Positions 9,420 through 19,669 are shown, numbered from the stretch's first letter. The stretch is DNA of 64,000 bases from an uncultured bacterium (GCA_937948815.1 CALFAM010000308.1:1-64000); one strand, 5' to 3'. Numbers and translations are program-made. Notes: generated from the sequence alone by a model not told the origin.

Positions 9420-10104
9420 CGGTTTCGAGACCAGCCCAACGCAGGCCGATCGTCACCTCGTCTTCGCTGTAGGCACGCACACTCTCGAGATAGGTTCGCG
9501 TGCCGCCAGCTTGATCCTGCAACCGCATGCGCTTGTTGATGCGCCGGCTCGATTCGTCGTACCAGCGCTCGATCGCAACCTCGCGGCCGGCAATGGTCTG
9601 GGTCTCGCGGGCCCGCAGGTTGGCCAACGCGCGATCGCGATTGAGGAAGTCGATCAGGAACCGCCCGCCGTCGGTCAGCACCCGCGCAATCTCCTCGAGG
9701 ACCTGGAAATTCTCCCGCTCACGCTCGAAATAGCCGAAGGAGGTGAAGAAATTCAGGACCCAGTCGAAGGTCTCCGCGGCAAACGGCAGATGGCGCATAT
9801 CGCCCTCGGCCGAAGGAACACGCGGCGGATGGTCCAACAAGATCAAGGACAGATCGATTCCAACCGCCGGATAGCCGCGGCGGCGCAGCTCCGCCGTGTG
9901 GCGCCCGGCGCCACACGCAAGGTCCAAGACCCGCCGCGGACGCCCGTGGCCACCGTCCGGGTCTGGCGCACCGGCCGTGATGGGCGAACCGGGCACCGTC
10001 AGGTGCCGGGTCACAAAGTCGATGTGGCGCTCGGCCTCTGCTGCGTCACGATGCGCATAGAGCTCGAGGTAGTCGTTTCCGAACCATTCGCGGTACCAAG
10101 CCAT
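9337..10104 (-). CDS. Class I SAM-dependent methyltransferase
   Basis: VLDLACGAGRHTAELRRRGYPAVGIDLS motif I; DWVLNFFTSFGYF. Confidence 0.85.
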   Translation of the reverse strand: MAWYREWFGNDYLELYAHRDAAEAERHIDFVTRHLTVPGSPITAGAPDPDGGHGRPRRVLDLACGAGRHTAELRRRGYPAVGIDLSLILLDHPPRVPSAEGDMRHLPFAAETFDWVLNFFTSFGYFERERENFQVLEEIARVLTDGGRFLIDFLNRDRALANLRARETQTIAGREVAIERWYDESSRRINKRMRLQDQAGGTRTYLESVRAYSEDEVTIGLRWAGLETDAVYGDFAGEPYQRDTSERLIIVGHKS

Positions 10105-10313
10105 GGTGGCGGGATCTTAGCCTGCCTGGGCGTCCAGCGATATCGGGCTTGCGAGCGACATGGACGTCCTCCTAGGGAGACAGATCGGCCGTATCGCGCC
10201 AGAAAAGGCCTGGTACCGCTCTTGCAATCGACCTGCAACAACTCAACAGCGATCCGGCCCGCAAGAGCCATGCCCCAGAACCGACCCTTGGATGGCAACG
10301 GTACGATGAAGCC

Positions 10314-12134
10314 ATGATCTCCCTTCCGCGGACGCGCTTCCCCCTGTGGACCGACTTGCACACACCGACCCAGCAAGGGCGAGGCGAGCACCTCGACGCC
10401 TTTGCGACGCTTGCCGTGGGTGGGTTGCTCAGCGCCTTACTCGCGCTCGGCGCGCCCAGTCACGCCCAGACACCACGCAACGACGAGACCTTCGACGACA
10501 ACGTCATGGTCTTGGAGGTCGAAGTGCCTGTTCGGGTCTTGCGCGCCGGCGTACCGGTGCCGGGCCTGAGTGCAGAGGACTTCGTGCTGCTCGACCGCGG
10601 TCAGCAGCAGACGATCACCGGCTTCGAGGTCCAGGACATCCGCGAAGAGCGCTTGGCCATGGTCGAAACCGGGCGTCCGACATCCGACGTCGCGCCCCAG
10701 ATCGCGCCTGGTGCCACGAACGTCTCGCGCGCCAGCCGGCGCAACCAGCTCGTGATCTTCGACCTCAACCAGCTCGGATCGCGCGCGTTCCTGCGCGCCC
10801 GCCCGCGACTCGATGCGTGGCTCTCTCGCCCCTTCGCACCCGTCGATCGCGTGGCCTTCGCCTTGTTCGGAAGCGCCGACGGTCGCACCCCCCGGGACAA
10901 GAGTGTGCGCCTTCTGACGCCGTTCACGGCGGACCGCGCGCAGCTACGCCACGCGCTCGACGTGGTCGCCAGCGTTTACCAGCTCAAACCGCAGAAGACC
11001 GAGCAAGCGCTCGCCGCGCTCCGCACCTATGCTTCACGCACAGAGTCCAAAGCCGAGATGCGCGCGACCATTCGCGAGCTGGGCCTGCCGGTCGCGCTTT
11101 CCTTGCTCGGCACCCCACACGGAGAGTCGAGCTCCCTCGGACGACTGGGTGATCAGCGTTTCACCAAGGGGCTGGCGGAGCGCGAATCGTTCCGCGCCGT
11201 GCAGGACGGGCGCGGCATCTTTGGCGACGCCGACTTCGTGATCTCCTCGGGCTCTCCCGAGAGCCGCTTGCGATGGCTGGCCCTGGCCATGGCGGAAGTG
11301 GTGACATTGTTGGCCGATCTCGAAGGCCAGAACCACATCGTCTTGATGAGCGAGCCCGGCTATCCGACCGTCGAGGACAGCAACACGACCGAACGGCTCG
11401 AGCCCATGCACAACGCCTTTCGGCGCAGCGGCTGGACATTCCACGCCATCGATGCGAGCGGCGTCGGCTTCCGCGGGGATACGCTCTTCTACATGGCGAA
11501 CGAAACCGGTGGCGAGTTGCTCGAGAATCAGCTCGAGATCGATGGCGCGCTCGATCGGCTATCGGCGCGGACCGACGTGACGTACCGCCTGACTTTCCAG
11601 CCCACGGATCTCGGGGACCCCGGCTCGTACCACCGGCTCAAGGTTCGCCTGGCGCAAGGAGACGGGCCACGGGTGACGGTCCAGCACCGGCAGGGCTACT
11701 ATGCACCGCGCCCGGATGGCGAGATCGTCCGAGAAGAGGACTGGTTTTCGCTCGAAGCACTCCTTCTCGAGGGCCGCCTGCTCAACGAAGACGTCATCCG
11801 CATCGACGCGGAAGCAACGCCCCAGGATGGCAAGACCGCGCTCGCCATTGAGGTCGACACCGCCCGGTTGCTCGCCGGGCATCGCGATCGCGCGACCCTC
11901 GAGCTCACCGTGCTGGCCGTGAACCGATCCGGTGAGATCGCTGCCCGGCACGAACGCACGATCGTGGATGCCGAGGCTGGCGAGCCAATCCGCGAGACCG
12001 TCCGGCTGGCGCTGGGCGCTGAGCGCTACCGCGTGCGAATCCTGGTTCGCGGCGACGCCACTGGCGCCCTCGCGCTCGCCTCGAAAGATCTCGACCTGAG
12101 CTCCAAGGGCGGCAAGCGACGGAGGGGTACGTGA
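10314..12134 (+). CDS. VWFA-related domain protein (Acidobacteria type)
   Basis: VLEVEVPVRVLRAGVPVPGLSAEDFVLLDRGQQQTITGFE...RRNQLVIFDLNQLGS...HIVLMSEPG...DVTYRLTFQPTD; homologous to the next ORF. Confidence 0.75.
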   Translation: MISLPRTRFPLWTDLHTPTQQGRGEHLDAFATLAVGGLLSALLALGAPSHAQTPRNDETFDDNVMVLEVEVPVRVLRAGVPVPGLSAEDFVLLDRGQQQTITGFEVQDIREERLAMVETGRPTSDVAPQIAPGATNVSRASRRNQLVIFDLNQLGSRAFLRARPRLDAWLSRPFAPVDRVAFALFGSADGRTPRDKSVRLLTPFTADRAQLRHALDVVASVYQLKPQKTEQALAALRTYASRTESKAEMRATIRELGLPVALSLLGTPHGESSSLGRLGDQRFTKGLAERESFRAVQDGRGIFGDADFVISSGSPESRLRWLALAMAEVVTLLADLEGQNHIVLMSEPGYPTVEDSNTTERLEPMHNAFRRSGWTFHAIDASGVGFRGDTLFYMANETGGELLENQLEIDGALDRLSARTDVTYRLTFQPTDLGDPGSYHRLKVRLAQGDGPRVTVQHRQGYYAPRPDGEIVREEDWFSLEALLLEGRLLNEDVIRIDAEATPQDGKTALAIEVDTARLLAGHRDRATLELTVLAVNRSGEIAARHERTIVDAEAGEPIRETVRLALGAERYRVRILVRGDATGALALASKDLDLSSKGGKRRRGT

Positions 12135-13963
12135 GCCGCCGGGAAGCACCACTGGATCCGTCGGTCCGTCGCAGGCTGGCCACCTGGGGCCTGACCATCG
12201 CGGTGGGCGTCGGCCAGCTGACCGCCACCGCTGCTACCAGCCAGCAGGGAAACAAGACCTTTCGCGACGCGGTCGAGGTGACCGAGGTACCGGTGGCGGT
12301 TTGGGTGTTCAAGAAAGGTGCCCCGGTACGTGACCTGAGCGTGGAGGACTTTCTTCTCTTCGATCGGGGCAAGCCGCAAGAAATTCTCAGCTGCGAACGT
12401 ATCGAGCGCATCGAAGGTGCCGGTGCTCTGGAGGGCGACACGACGGCTGTGGCGCTCAGCACCGAGATCGCGGACACAGCCGTCGATCCGGCGGCTGCAA
12501 CGCAGCGTTCGGGCATCGAGCTGAGTGGCGGCGAGCCCATCATGGATGCGTCGGCCCGGCGCAACTTTCTCGTGCTCTTCGACCTCCACCGGCTCGGCGG
12601 CAACCTGGCGATCCAGGCCGTCGAGAGTATGCGGGCGCAGCTTGCCCAGCCGCTGCCGGCGGGTGACCGCTGGGGGGTGGCGGTCCACGGCGTGTCGGTT
12701 CGGGGCGATCGCAACATGAGCGCGCGCCTGCTGCTCGGCTTCACCAATGACCGTGACCGGTTGGGCAGGGCGTTCGACGCCGTCGATGCCCTGATCGAGA
12801 ACCGCCCGCTGCGAACGGCGGCGATTCTCAACGATCTCTCGGGTGGCGTGGCCGGCGCCTTGCGCGGCAGCCGATCGTCCGAAGCCTTCGACGGCGTCAG
12901 CCGGTCCGCCGCCCTGACCTTGCTGGCGACCGGTGCCAGGCGTGGCGCCCAGACGGGCCGATTCGACGTTGGCGTACCCCTCGGTTGGCTCGGTGTCGAA
13001 GCACCTGACGGCTTCGATCGTGACGCCGAGGAAGGGTGGTTCGGCAAGAGCTCCCGCTTGAAGGTCTCGGCCGGATCGAGCGCCAGCCTCCTGCGCTGGT
13101 TCGCGCTTTCCATGGCCGACCTGGTCACCTTCCTGCGTGACGTACCCGGTGAGAACCATCTGCTCCTGCTGTCTCCAGGCGGCTATGGGCAGCTCCAGGA
13201 CAGCTTCACCACCGCACGCATGAAGCCCATGCTGGCCGCGTTTCGGCGTACTGGCTGGACCTTCCAGGCCATCGACGTGACCGGGCGAGGCTTCCGCGCG
13301 AACGACATGTTCTACATGGCCAACGAGACCGGCGGCACCCTGGTGGAAAATGTGCGCAGCGTCGAGGAGAGCTTCGCCCGCATCCGTGAGCAAACGAGTG
13401 TCACCTATTTGCTCAGCTTCCGGCCGTCGAAGATCAAGGCAGACGGTGCCTTTCACAAACTCGAGGTCAAGCTGCGCGACAAGTCGTTGGCCGACCGGAT
13501 TCGGCATCGCGCGGGCTATTTCGCGCCTTCGCCAGCGGGTGAGGGCGATGCGCTCGAAGCACGCATGCGCATGATGGAGGCGGTCCTCGGGGAGGAAGAG
13601 TGGCGCGAGATCGAGGTCGAGGTCGGTGTTTCACCGGCCACGCGACGCGGTGACGCCTGGGTCGTCCCGGTCGCCGTCGCGGTCGACAGCCCAACACTGC
13701 TCGAAGGCCATGAACGGGCCGAGCTCGAGGTCAAGATCGAAGGCTATGCCCTCGACGCCGGTGGTGGCGTCACCGACCTCTTCGTCGACGACGCCACCAT
13801 CGACTTGGCGGCGGTCGGCTGGCTGGCTGGCAATCGCCTGCGCCTGGCGCGTGAGCTCACATTGCCATCCGGCACCTACCGACTGCGGCTCTGGGTCGAG
13901 AATGCGACGACCGGCCGATCGTCGCTGACGACGACGACCATCTCGGTATCCGACGGCCTCTGA
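12131..13963 (+). CDS. VWFA-related domain protein, tandem paralogue
   Basis: VPVAVWVFKKGAPVRDLSVEDFLLFDRGKPQEILS...RRNFLVLFDLHRLGG...HLLLLSPGG...SVTYLLSFRPSKIKADGAFHKLEVKLRD; GTGA start/stop overlap with upstream CDS. Confidence 0.75.
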   Translation: MSRREAPLDPSVRRRLATWGLTIAVGVGQLTATAATSQQGNKTFRDAVEVTEVPVAVWVFKKGAPVRDLSVEDFLLFDRGKPQEILSCERIERIEGAGALEGDTTAVALSTEIADTAVDPAAATQRSGIELSGGEPIMDASARRNFLVLFDLHRLGGNLAIQAVESMRAQLAQPLPAGDRWGVAVHGVSVRGDRNMSARLLLGFTNDRDRLGRAFDAVDALIENRPLRTAAILNDLSGGVAGALRGSRSSEAFDGVSRSAALTLLATGARRGAQTGRFDVGVPLGWLGVEAPDGFDRDAEEGWFGKSSRLKVSAGSSASLLRWFALSMADLVTFLRDVPGENHLLLLSPGGYGQLQDSFTTARMKPMLAAFRRTGWTFQAIDVTGRGFRANDMFYMANETGGTLVENVRSVEESFARIREQTSVTYLLSFRPSKIKADGAFHKLEVKLRDKSLADRIRHRAGYFAPSPAGEGDALEARMRMMEAVLGEEEWREIEVEVGVSPATRRGDAWVVPVAVAVDSPTLLEGHERAELEVKIEGYALDAGGGVTDLFVDDATIDLAAVGWLAGNRLRLARELTLPSGTYRLRLWVENATTGRSSLTTTTISVSDGL

Positions 13964-14033
13964 GCCCACCCTTCTCGCGATGCCCGCGAGCCGAGTCCGT
14001 GTGCCGACGCGCCGCGTTTCGTAGAATGGCTGC

Positions 14034-15065
14034 GTGATGCGCGTCTCTCCCCTTCAGATCGGCTCGCTCTCCATCGATCCGCCCTTGATCCTGGCGCCGA
14101 TGGCGGGTGTCACCGATCGCGACTTTCGGCTGATCGTTCGCCGTATCGGCGGTGTCGGTCTGGTCACCATGGAGTTCATCTCCTCGAAGGGGCTGGTCGA
14201 ACAGGACAAGCGCGTCCTGCGACTGCTCCATTTCGTCGAAGAAGAACGCCCTCTGTCGATCCAGATCTACGGCTCTGATCCAGCGACCATGGCGGAAGCC
14301 GCGCGCACCGTCGAGGCGATCGGCGCGGACGTCTGCGACATCAACATGGGCTGCCCGGCGAACAAGATCCTGAAAGGCTGCGCGGGTGCCGGCCTGATGA
14401 ACGATCTGCCGCTGGCCGAGGCGATCATCCGCGAGGTCCGTGCAGCCATTCGCATTCCGCTCACCGTCAAGTTCCGACTCGGCCTCCGCGATGGGCGCCA
14501 CAACTACCTCGAGCTGGGGCGAATCTGCCAAAACGAAGGCGTCGACGCGGTCGCGATGCATGCCCGCACCGCCAAGCAGATGTACCGCGGGGAAGCGACC
14601 TGGGAGCACGTCGGCCGCCTCAAGGAGGCACTGAGCATCCCGGTACTCGGCAACGGCGACGTGCGCACCGCGGACGATGCGCTCCGCATGCTGCGCGAAA
14701 CTGGCTGCGACGGCGTGCTCGTCGGCCGCGGCGCGACGCGCAATCCGTGGGTCTTCCGCGAAATCGCCGCCGCGCTCTCCGAAGGGCGCGTTCAGCCGCC
14801 GAGCCTGGCCGATCGCCGCGATTTGATCGTCGAGCACTTTCGCGCCGTGATCGCGCGCGACGACGACAAGCTCGCGCTGCACAAGGCGCGGACCTTCACC
14901 CATTGGTACAGCCATGGCCTGCCTGGCGGCCTGGCGCTCCGTCGTCAGCTCGGCACCGCGACGTCCGCGGAGATGATCGTCGAGGCGGTCCGGGCCCACT
15001 TTGCCGGATTGGAAGCATCACCAGCCTCGCCTTCCTCGCTCGAGAGCGACGAAGCTGCGGCATGA
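14034..15065 (+). CDS. dusB: tRNA-dihydrouridine synthase (DusB-type)
   Basis: ILAPMAGVTDRDFRLIVRR...DINMGCPANKILKGCAGAGLM...HARTAKQMYRGEATW. Confidence 0.92.
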   Translation: MMRVSPLQIGSLSIDPPLILAPMAGVTDRDFRLIVRRIGGVGLVTMEFISSKGLVEQDKRVLRLLHFVEEERPLSIQIYGSDPATMAEAARTVEAIGADVCDINMGCPANKILKGCAGAGLMNDLPLAEAIIREVRAAIRIPLTVKFRLGLRDGRHNYLELGRICQNEGVDAVAMHARTAKQMYRGEATWEHVGRLKEALSIPVLGNGDVRTADDALRMLRETGCDGVLVGRGATRNPWVFREIAAALSEGRVQPPSLADRRDLIVEHFRAVIARDDDKLALHKARTFTHWYSHGLPGGLALRRQLGTATSAEMIVEAVRAHFAGLEASPASPSSLESDEAAA

Positions 15066-15078
15066 GCAGAGAGGTGGC

Positions 15079-15582
15079 ATGAGCAAACCCAAGCCAAACG
15101 ACCGTGTCACGGTCCGTGAGCAAGGGGGAACCCGGACCTACGATGTTTCTCTCGACGTGTCGCCATCCGATGGCCTGGTGCGTCTGGACGCCTTGGCGGA
15201 AGCATGGGGGGCGCAATGGCGGCCAGAGGGCACGGGGGGCGGCCACCTGACGCTGCCGGTTCGGGCTGGTGTCCGCCGCGGGATGGTCGCCGGCACGGTC
15301 TCGGTCCACGAGGCCCACGGTGGCAGCCGCCTCCAATTCGATGTCGAAGAAGCCTTCTACCGGGTTCAATACGCCGCCTTCTTTCTTCTGACACTCGGCG
15401 CCTTTGGCGGCCTGACGACCGTGGTGGCGCCCTTCAAACCAGCCATTCTGCCCATCGTCCCGATCGGCCTCATGCTGGCGGTCGCTTCCTGGTTCCTGAT
15501 CGTGGCGCGCCTGACCAATAGTGGCGCCGAGGAGTTCTTCGGCGAGCTTGCCACGGTCGAAGACCGCGTCGAGACGGAATAG
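15079..15582 (+). CDS. Hypothetical protein with two C-terminal TM helices
   Basis: ORF frame MSKPKPNDRVTVREQGGTRTYDVSLDV... with AAFFLLTLGAFGGLTTVVAPF and VPIGLMLAVASWFLIVARL. Confidence 0.5.
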   Translation: MSKPKPNDRVTVREQGGTRTYDVSLDVSPSDGLVRLDALAEAWGAQWRPEGTGGGHLTLPVRAGVRRGMVAGTVSVHEAHGGSRLQFDVEEAFYRVQYAAFFLLTLGAFGGLTTVVAPFKPAILPIVPIGLMLAVASWFLIVARLTNSGAEEFFGELATVEDRVETE

Positions 15583-15722
15583 ACCGGCTCTCGATATCGT
15601 TGTAGTCTTCAGCGCCCCTGTTCAGCCGTTTGCACGCGCTTACGCGCACCCTCGGCAGCGCAGGAGGCACCGCAGGCTCGCAGCCTGCGTACCGAGCTCG
15701 CTCGGGGGTTCTTTGGCAACTT

Positions 15723-16066
15723 GGGGGCGTACTGGTTTCGACGGGGAACACAGTGAACGCAAGATGGCGTGCCGGTCCAACCGTACCTGGAAAAACACAA
15801 CTGCCAACGATAACGTTGCACTCGCGGCTTAAGCCGTGACGTCTTGGCGGGAAACCTGACTCGCGGTTTCCTGCCGAGGCGTAACAATGAGCGAGTCTAC
15901 AGCTGAAGTGGGTCCCACGCTTCTGCTGGAATCAAACGGGACTGGCGTCTGTGCCGGCTGCCTTTGGCCTAAGCACAGTGGCGAGACAAAGAATCGAAGG
16001 CTACGCACGTAGAGGTCTCGCGATCACGTTTCTCGGACGTGGGTTCGACTCCCACCGCCTCCACCA
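15723..16066 (+). ncRNA. ssrA: tmRNA (transfer-messenger RNA)
   Basis: 5' GGGGGCGTACTGGTTTCGACGGGG; tag ORF GCC AAC GAT AAC GTT GCA CTC GCG GCT TAA (ANDNVALAA*); 3' GGACGTGGGTTCGACTCCCACCGCCTCCACCA with encoded CCA; GGGGGCG/CGCCTCC acceptor stem. Confidence 0.97.
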
Positions 16067-16227
16067 CCCAATCTTTCATTCGACAATCGAAGACTTCGCA
16101 ACCGCAGGCGCGCTGCCGGCGGTCGGATCCGCCTTGCGCGAACCGACCTGTCGATGCCGGCCACGGGTTTCGGCCGTGAGCGAGGCGAGCGCAGCCACGA
16201 CGACCGAGCCAGCCGGCAGATCGCGAC

Positions 16228-17295
16228 TCAGGAGCCTTCGGCCGCCGCGGCAAAGGCGCTGGCGATCGACTGCTCGAACGGGGCTTCGAGGACACCCATC
16301 TCGGTGATGAGACCGGCGATCAGCTCAGCAGGCGTGACATCGAAAGCGATGTTGGTCGCCAGCGTGCCCGCGGGCGCGACCCGGGTGCCGAAGACCTCGG
16401 TGACCTCCACGTCTTCGCGTTCTTCGATCGGGATGTCGGCACCGGTCGGCGTGTCCCGATCGATCGTCGACAGGGGCGCAGCCACGTAGAAGGGAACGTT
16501 GTGGCGAGCGGCGAGCACTGCCACGGTGTAGGTGCCGATCTTGTTCGCAGCATCCCCGTTGCGGGCGATGCGGTCCGCGCCGACGACCACACGATCGACG
16601 AGACCACGGGCCATCAGCGCGCCGACGCTCGAATCGGTCACCAGGCGGTAGGGAATGTCCAACCGCTCGAGCTCCCAGGCGGTCAGCCTGGCGCCCTGCA
16701 ACAAGGGCCGCGTCTCGTCGACCCAGACATGCGCGATTCGCCCGTCGCGATGGCCGGCGGTGATCACGCCCACAGCGGTGCCGTAGCCCGCGGTCGCCAG
16801 ACCACCCGCATTGCAGTGGGTCAGAACGCGATCTCCCTCCGCGAAACGTTCCCGGCCATGCGCCCCCATGCGTTTGTTGGTCTCGATGTCACCCTCGTGG
16901 AGGCCATGTGCCCACGTAAGCAGGGCTTCGCGTACCGCCGCCGGTCCCTCGGAGCGGTGGGCTTCGAAGACACCTCGGCCCCGTGCCAATGCCCAGGTGA
17001 GATTGACCGCGGTCGGCCGGGTCGACGCGAGCAGGGCCTCGACCTCGTCGAAGCGCCCTTGAAGGTCGGATGGGTCTTTCACCCCAGTGAGGCCGACGAC
17101 GAGGCCATAGCCCGCGGCCACGCCGATCGCCGGCGCGCCACGCACCGACAGCCGTCGAATGGCATCGGCGACGAGCTCGGGCGTGTCGCAGCGCAGCCAC
17201 GTCTCTTCGCGCGGAAGCACGGTCTGGTCGAGCAGGTATAGCGTGTCGTCGCGCCAGGCGATCGGTGAAAACACATCATCGTGGACTTGGCTCAT
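16228..17295 (-). CDS. mtnA: S-methyl-5-thioribose-1-phosphate isomerase
   Basis: LYLLDQTVLPREETWLRC...RGAPAIGVAAGYG...THCNAGGLATAGYGTAVGVI...DETRPLLQGARLTAWEL...VVGADRIARNGDAANKIGTY. Confidence 0.93.
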   Translation of the reverse strand: MSQVHDDVFSPIAWRDDTLYLLDQTVLPREETWLRCDTPELVADAIRRLSVRGAPAIGVAAGYGLVVGLTGVKDPSDLQGRFDEVEALLASTRPTAVNLTWALARGRGVFEAHRSEGPAAVREALLTWAHGLHEGDIETNKRMGAHGRERFAEGDRVLTHCNAGGLATAGYGTAVGVITAGHRDGRIAHVWVDETRPLLQGARLTAWELERLDIPYRLVTDSSVGALMARGLVDRVVVGADRIARNGDAANKIGTYTVAVLAARHNVPFYVAAPLSTIDRDTPTGADIPIEEREDVEVTEVFGTRVAPAGTLATNIAFDVTPAELIAGLITEMGVLEAPFEQSIASAFAAAAEGS

Positions 17296-17366
17296 GGCGC
17301 CGGATTGTATCCCGCACAACCCTCTCCGTTTGCCCTCCGACGCTGTGCCGGCTACGCTTGGCGGGC

Positions 17367-18380
17367 ATGCACACGGTTCTCGAACGCATTTATGCACGCG
17401 CCCGAGCGGTTGGCGCCAACGTGGTTCTTCCGGAGGGCGACGATCCGCGCGTGTTGCGTGCGGTGGCGGCAGCCGAGGATCGCGGCATTGCCGAGCCCTG
17501 GGTGATCGGTGATTCACAGACGATCGAGGCCAAGGCCCGAGCAGCGGGCATCCGCGCGCCGAAGCGCATCCTCGATCCGAAGGCTGACCCATCCCTGGAC
17601 GACTGGACCGACGAGCTCGCACGCGCGCTCGATGCACGGAAGATCCCTCACCGCAGCCCTCAGGCCCTTCGCGACTGGGTCGAAGACCGTATTGTCTACG
17701 GCAACCTCTTGGTTCGACACGGTCGCGCCGATGCGGCGGTCATGGGGGCCGTCGCCACCACCACCGAGACGCTCCGGGCAGCGTTGAGGGTGGTGGGAGT
17801 CGACCCGCGATTCGGCATCGTCACCTCGTGCTTCTTGATGTTGCCTCCCGAGGCACCACCGATGGTCTATGCCGACTGTGGCGTCATTCCCGAGCCCAGC
17901 GCCGAGCAGCTCGCCGAGATCGCAGTCCAGGCAGCCAGCGCCTACCGACTCCTGGTGGATGACGAGCCGCGGGTGGCCTTGCTCGCGTTCTCGACCAAGG
18001 GAAGCGCCGCGCACCCGAGCCTCGACCGCATTCGGGCCGCGGTCGACTTGCTGCGGGAAAAGCAGGAAGCGGGTACGGTGGACTTTGCCTTCGATGGCGA
18101 GCTGCAGGCCGACGCCGCCCTGGTTGCCTCGGTGGGTGGGCGCAAGGCGCCCGACAGCTCAGTGGCGGGTCGCGCGAACGTACTAATCTTCCCCGATCTC
18201 AATTCCGGTAATATCGCTTACAAGCTCACCGAACGTTTGGCGCATGCGCGCGCGATCGGTCCACTTCTGAGGGGTCTCGAGCGACCAGTACACGACCTTT
18301 CGAGAGGGTGCTCCTGGTCAGATGTGTTGGACACGATCGCAATCGCCTCGCTCGAGGCAGGGGAACGGAGGCACGAATGA
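17367..18380 (+). CDS. pta: Phosphate acetyltransferase
   Basis: VVLPEGDDPRVLRAVAAAEDRGIAEPWVIG...VANVLIFPDLNSGNIAYKLTERL-type C-terminus. Confidence 0.88.
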   Translation: MHTVLERIYARARAVGANVVLPEGDDPRVLRAVAAAEDRGIAEPWVIGDSQTIEAKARAAGIRAPKRILDPKADPSLDDWTDELARALDARKIPHRSPQALRDWVEDRIVYGNLLVRHGRADAAVMGAVATTTETLRAALRVVGVDPRFGIVTSCFLMLPPEAPPMVYADCGVIPEPSAEQLAEIAVQAASAYRLLVDDEPRVALLAFSTKGSAAHPSLDRIRAAVDLLREKQEAGTVDFAFDGELQADAALVASVGGRKAPDSSVAGRANVLIFPDLNSGNIAYKLTERLAHARAIGPLLRGLERPVHDLSRGCSWSDVLDTIAIASLEAGERRHE

Positions 18381-19669
18381 AGGTCTTGGTCGTCGGATCG
18401 GGCGGTCGCGAGCACGCGATCTGCTGGAAGCTGCGCCAGAGTCCGCTGATCAAAGAGCTCTACTGCGCACCTGGCAATCCGGGAATTGCCGAGGTGGCCG
18501 ATCGGGTTCCGATCGCGGCTGACGAGATCCACAAGCTCGCGGACTTCGCGAGCGAGCTCGGCATCGATCTCACGGTCGTCGGTCCCGAGCTGCCGTTGGT
18601 GCTCGGAATCGCCGACGAATTCACCTCGCGCGGCCTCGCCGTCTTCGGGCCAAACAAGCAGGCGGCCGAGCTCGAAGGCAGCAAGGTCTTCGCCAAGGAG
18701 TTCATGCGGCGGCACAGCATCCCGACTGCGGATTTCGAAGTCGCCCACGACGCGAGCGAAGCGCGCCGGTTGGCCAAGCGCTTCGGCTTTCCAGTGGTTC
18801 TCAAGGCCGACGGTCTCGCCGCTGGCAAGGGCGTGCGGGTCGTACACGACGAGCAGGCATTCGAGGATGCGCTGCAGGCATTCTTCGACGAGCGGCGCTT
18901 TGGCGCTGCCGCGGATCGCTTGGTGATCGAAGCCTGCCTGGTCGGCGAAGAGATTTCCCTGATGGCGCTCTGTGACGGTACGCGCCTCCTGCCACTGGCC
19001 GCGGCCAAAGACTACAAGCGTCTTCTCGACCAAGACGACGGGCCGAATACTGGCGGCATGGGTGCGCACAGCCCGGCGGGCGTGCTGCCGACGGGCGTCG
19101 GACTCGAGATCATCGAGCAGGTACTCACCCCGACCGTTCGCGGTCTGGCGGCAGAGAATCGGAACTTCATCGGCGTTCTCTATGCCGGCCTCATGCTCAC
19201 GGAGGACGGCCCACGCGTCCTCGAGTTCAATGTGCGCTTGGGGGATCCGGAAGCCCAACCGCTGCTCATGCGCCTCTCGGACGACTTGCTGCCCGTGCTG
19301 GCTCAGGGTGCGGCAGGCCGATTCGAAGTCCAGCGCCTGAACTTCGCCAAGAATGCCGCTGCGTGCGTGGTGTTGGCTTCTCGGGGCTATCCCGAAAAGC
19401 CAGCCAAGGGCGAGGCGATCACGGGAATCGAAAGCGCAGCAGCGAACGAAGACGTCGCGGTGTTCCATGCTGGTACGGGCATGGCCGACGACAACGTGGT
19501 GGCCACGGGCGGGCGCGTGCTCGACGTCTGCGCCACCGGGCCCAACCTGCGTGAGGCGCTGCGGCGCGCGTATAGCGCCGCAGCCGAGATTTCCTGGCCA
19601 AGCAAGATCCTCCGCCGCGACATTGGACGTCGCGTGCTCAATCGCGGCGAAAGCGGCTCATCGTCTTGA
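18377..19669 (+). CDS. purD: Phosphoribosylamine-glycine ligase
   Basis: MKVLVVGSGGREHAICWKL...VVLKADGLAAGKGVRV...DDGPNTGGMGAHSPAG...LEFNVRLGDPEAQPLLMRL. Confidence 0.95.
   Translation: MKVLVVGSGGREHAICWKLRQSPLIKELYCAPGNPGIAEVADRVPIAADEIHKLADFASELGIDLTVVGPELPLVLGIADEFTSRGLAVFGPNKQAAELEGSKVFAKEFMRRHSIPTADFEVAHDASEARRLAKRFGFPVVLKADGLAAGKGVRVVHDEQAFEDALQAFFDERRFGAAADRLVIEACLVGEEISLMALCDGTRLLPLAAAKDYKRLLDQDDGPNTGGMGAHSPAGVLPTGVGLEIIEQVLTPTVRGLAAENRNFIGVLYAGLMLTEDGPRVLEFNVRLGDPEAQPLLMRLSDDLLPVLAQGAAGRFEVQRLNFAKNAAACVVLASRGYPEKPAKGEAITGIESAAANEDVAVFHAGTGMADDNVVATGGRVLDVCATGPNLREALRRAYSAAAEISWPSKILRRDIGRRVLNRGESGSSS

Noticed and set aside
11905-13507. Minus ORFs of 407 and 493 aa
   Set aside because: Antisense shadows of the VWFA-related genes; no recognisable protein motifs.
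15969-16295. 108-aa minus ORF containing VEAVGVEPTSE
   Set aside because: Classic spurious ORF antisense to the tmRNA 3' T-arm (GGTTCGACTCCC).
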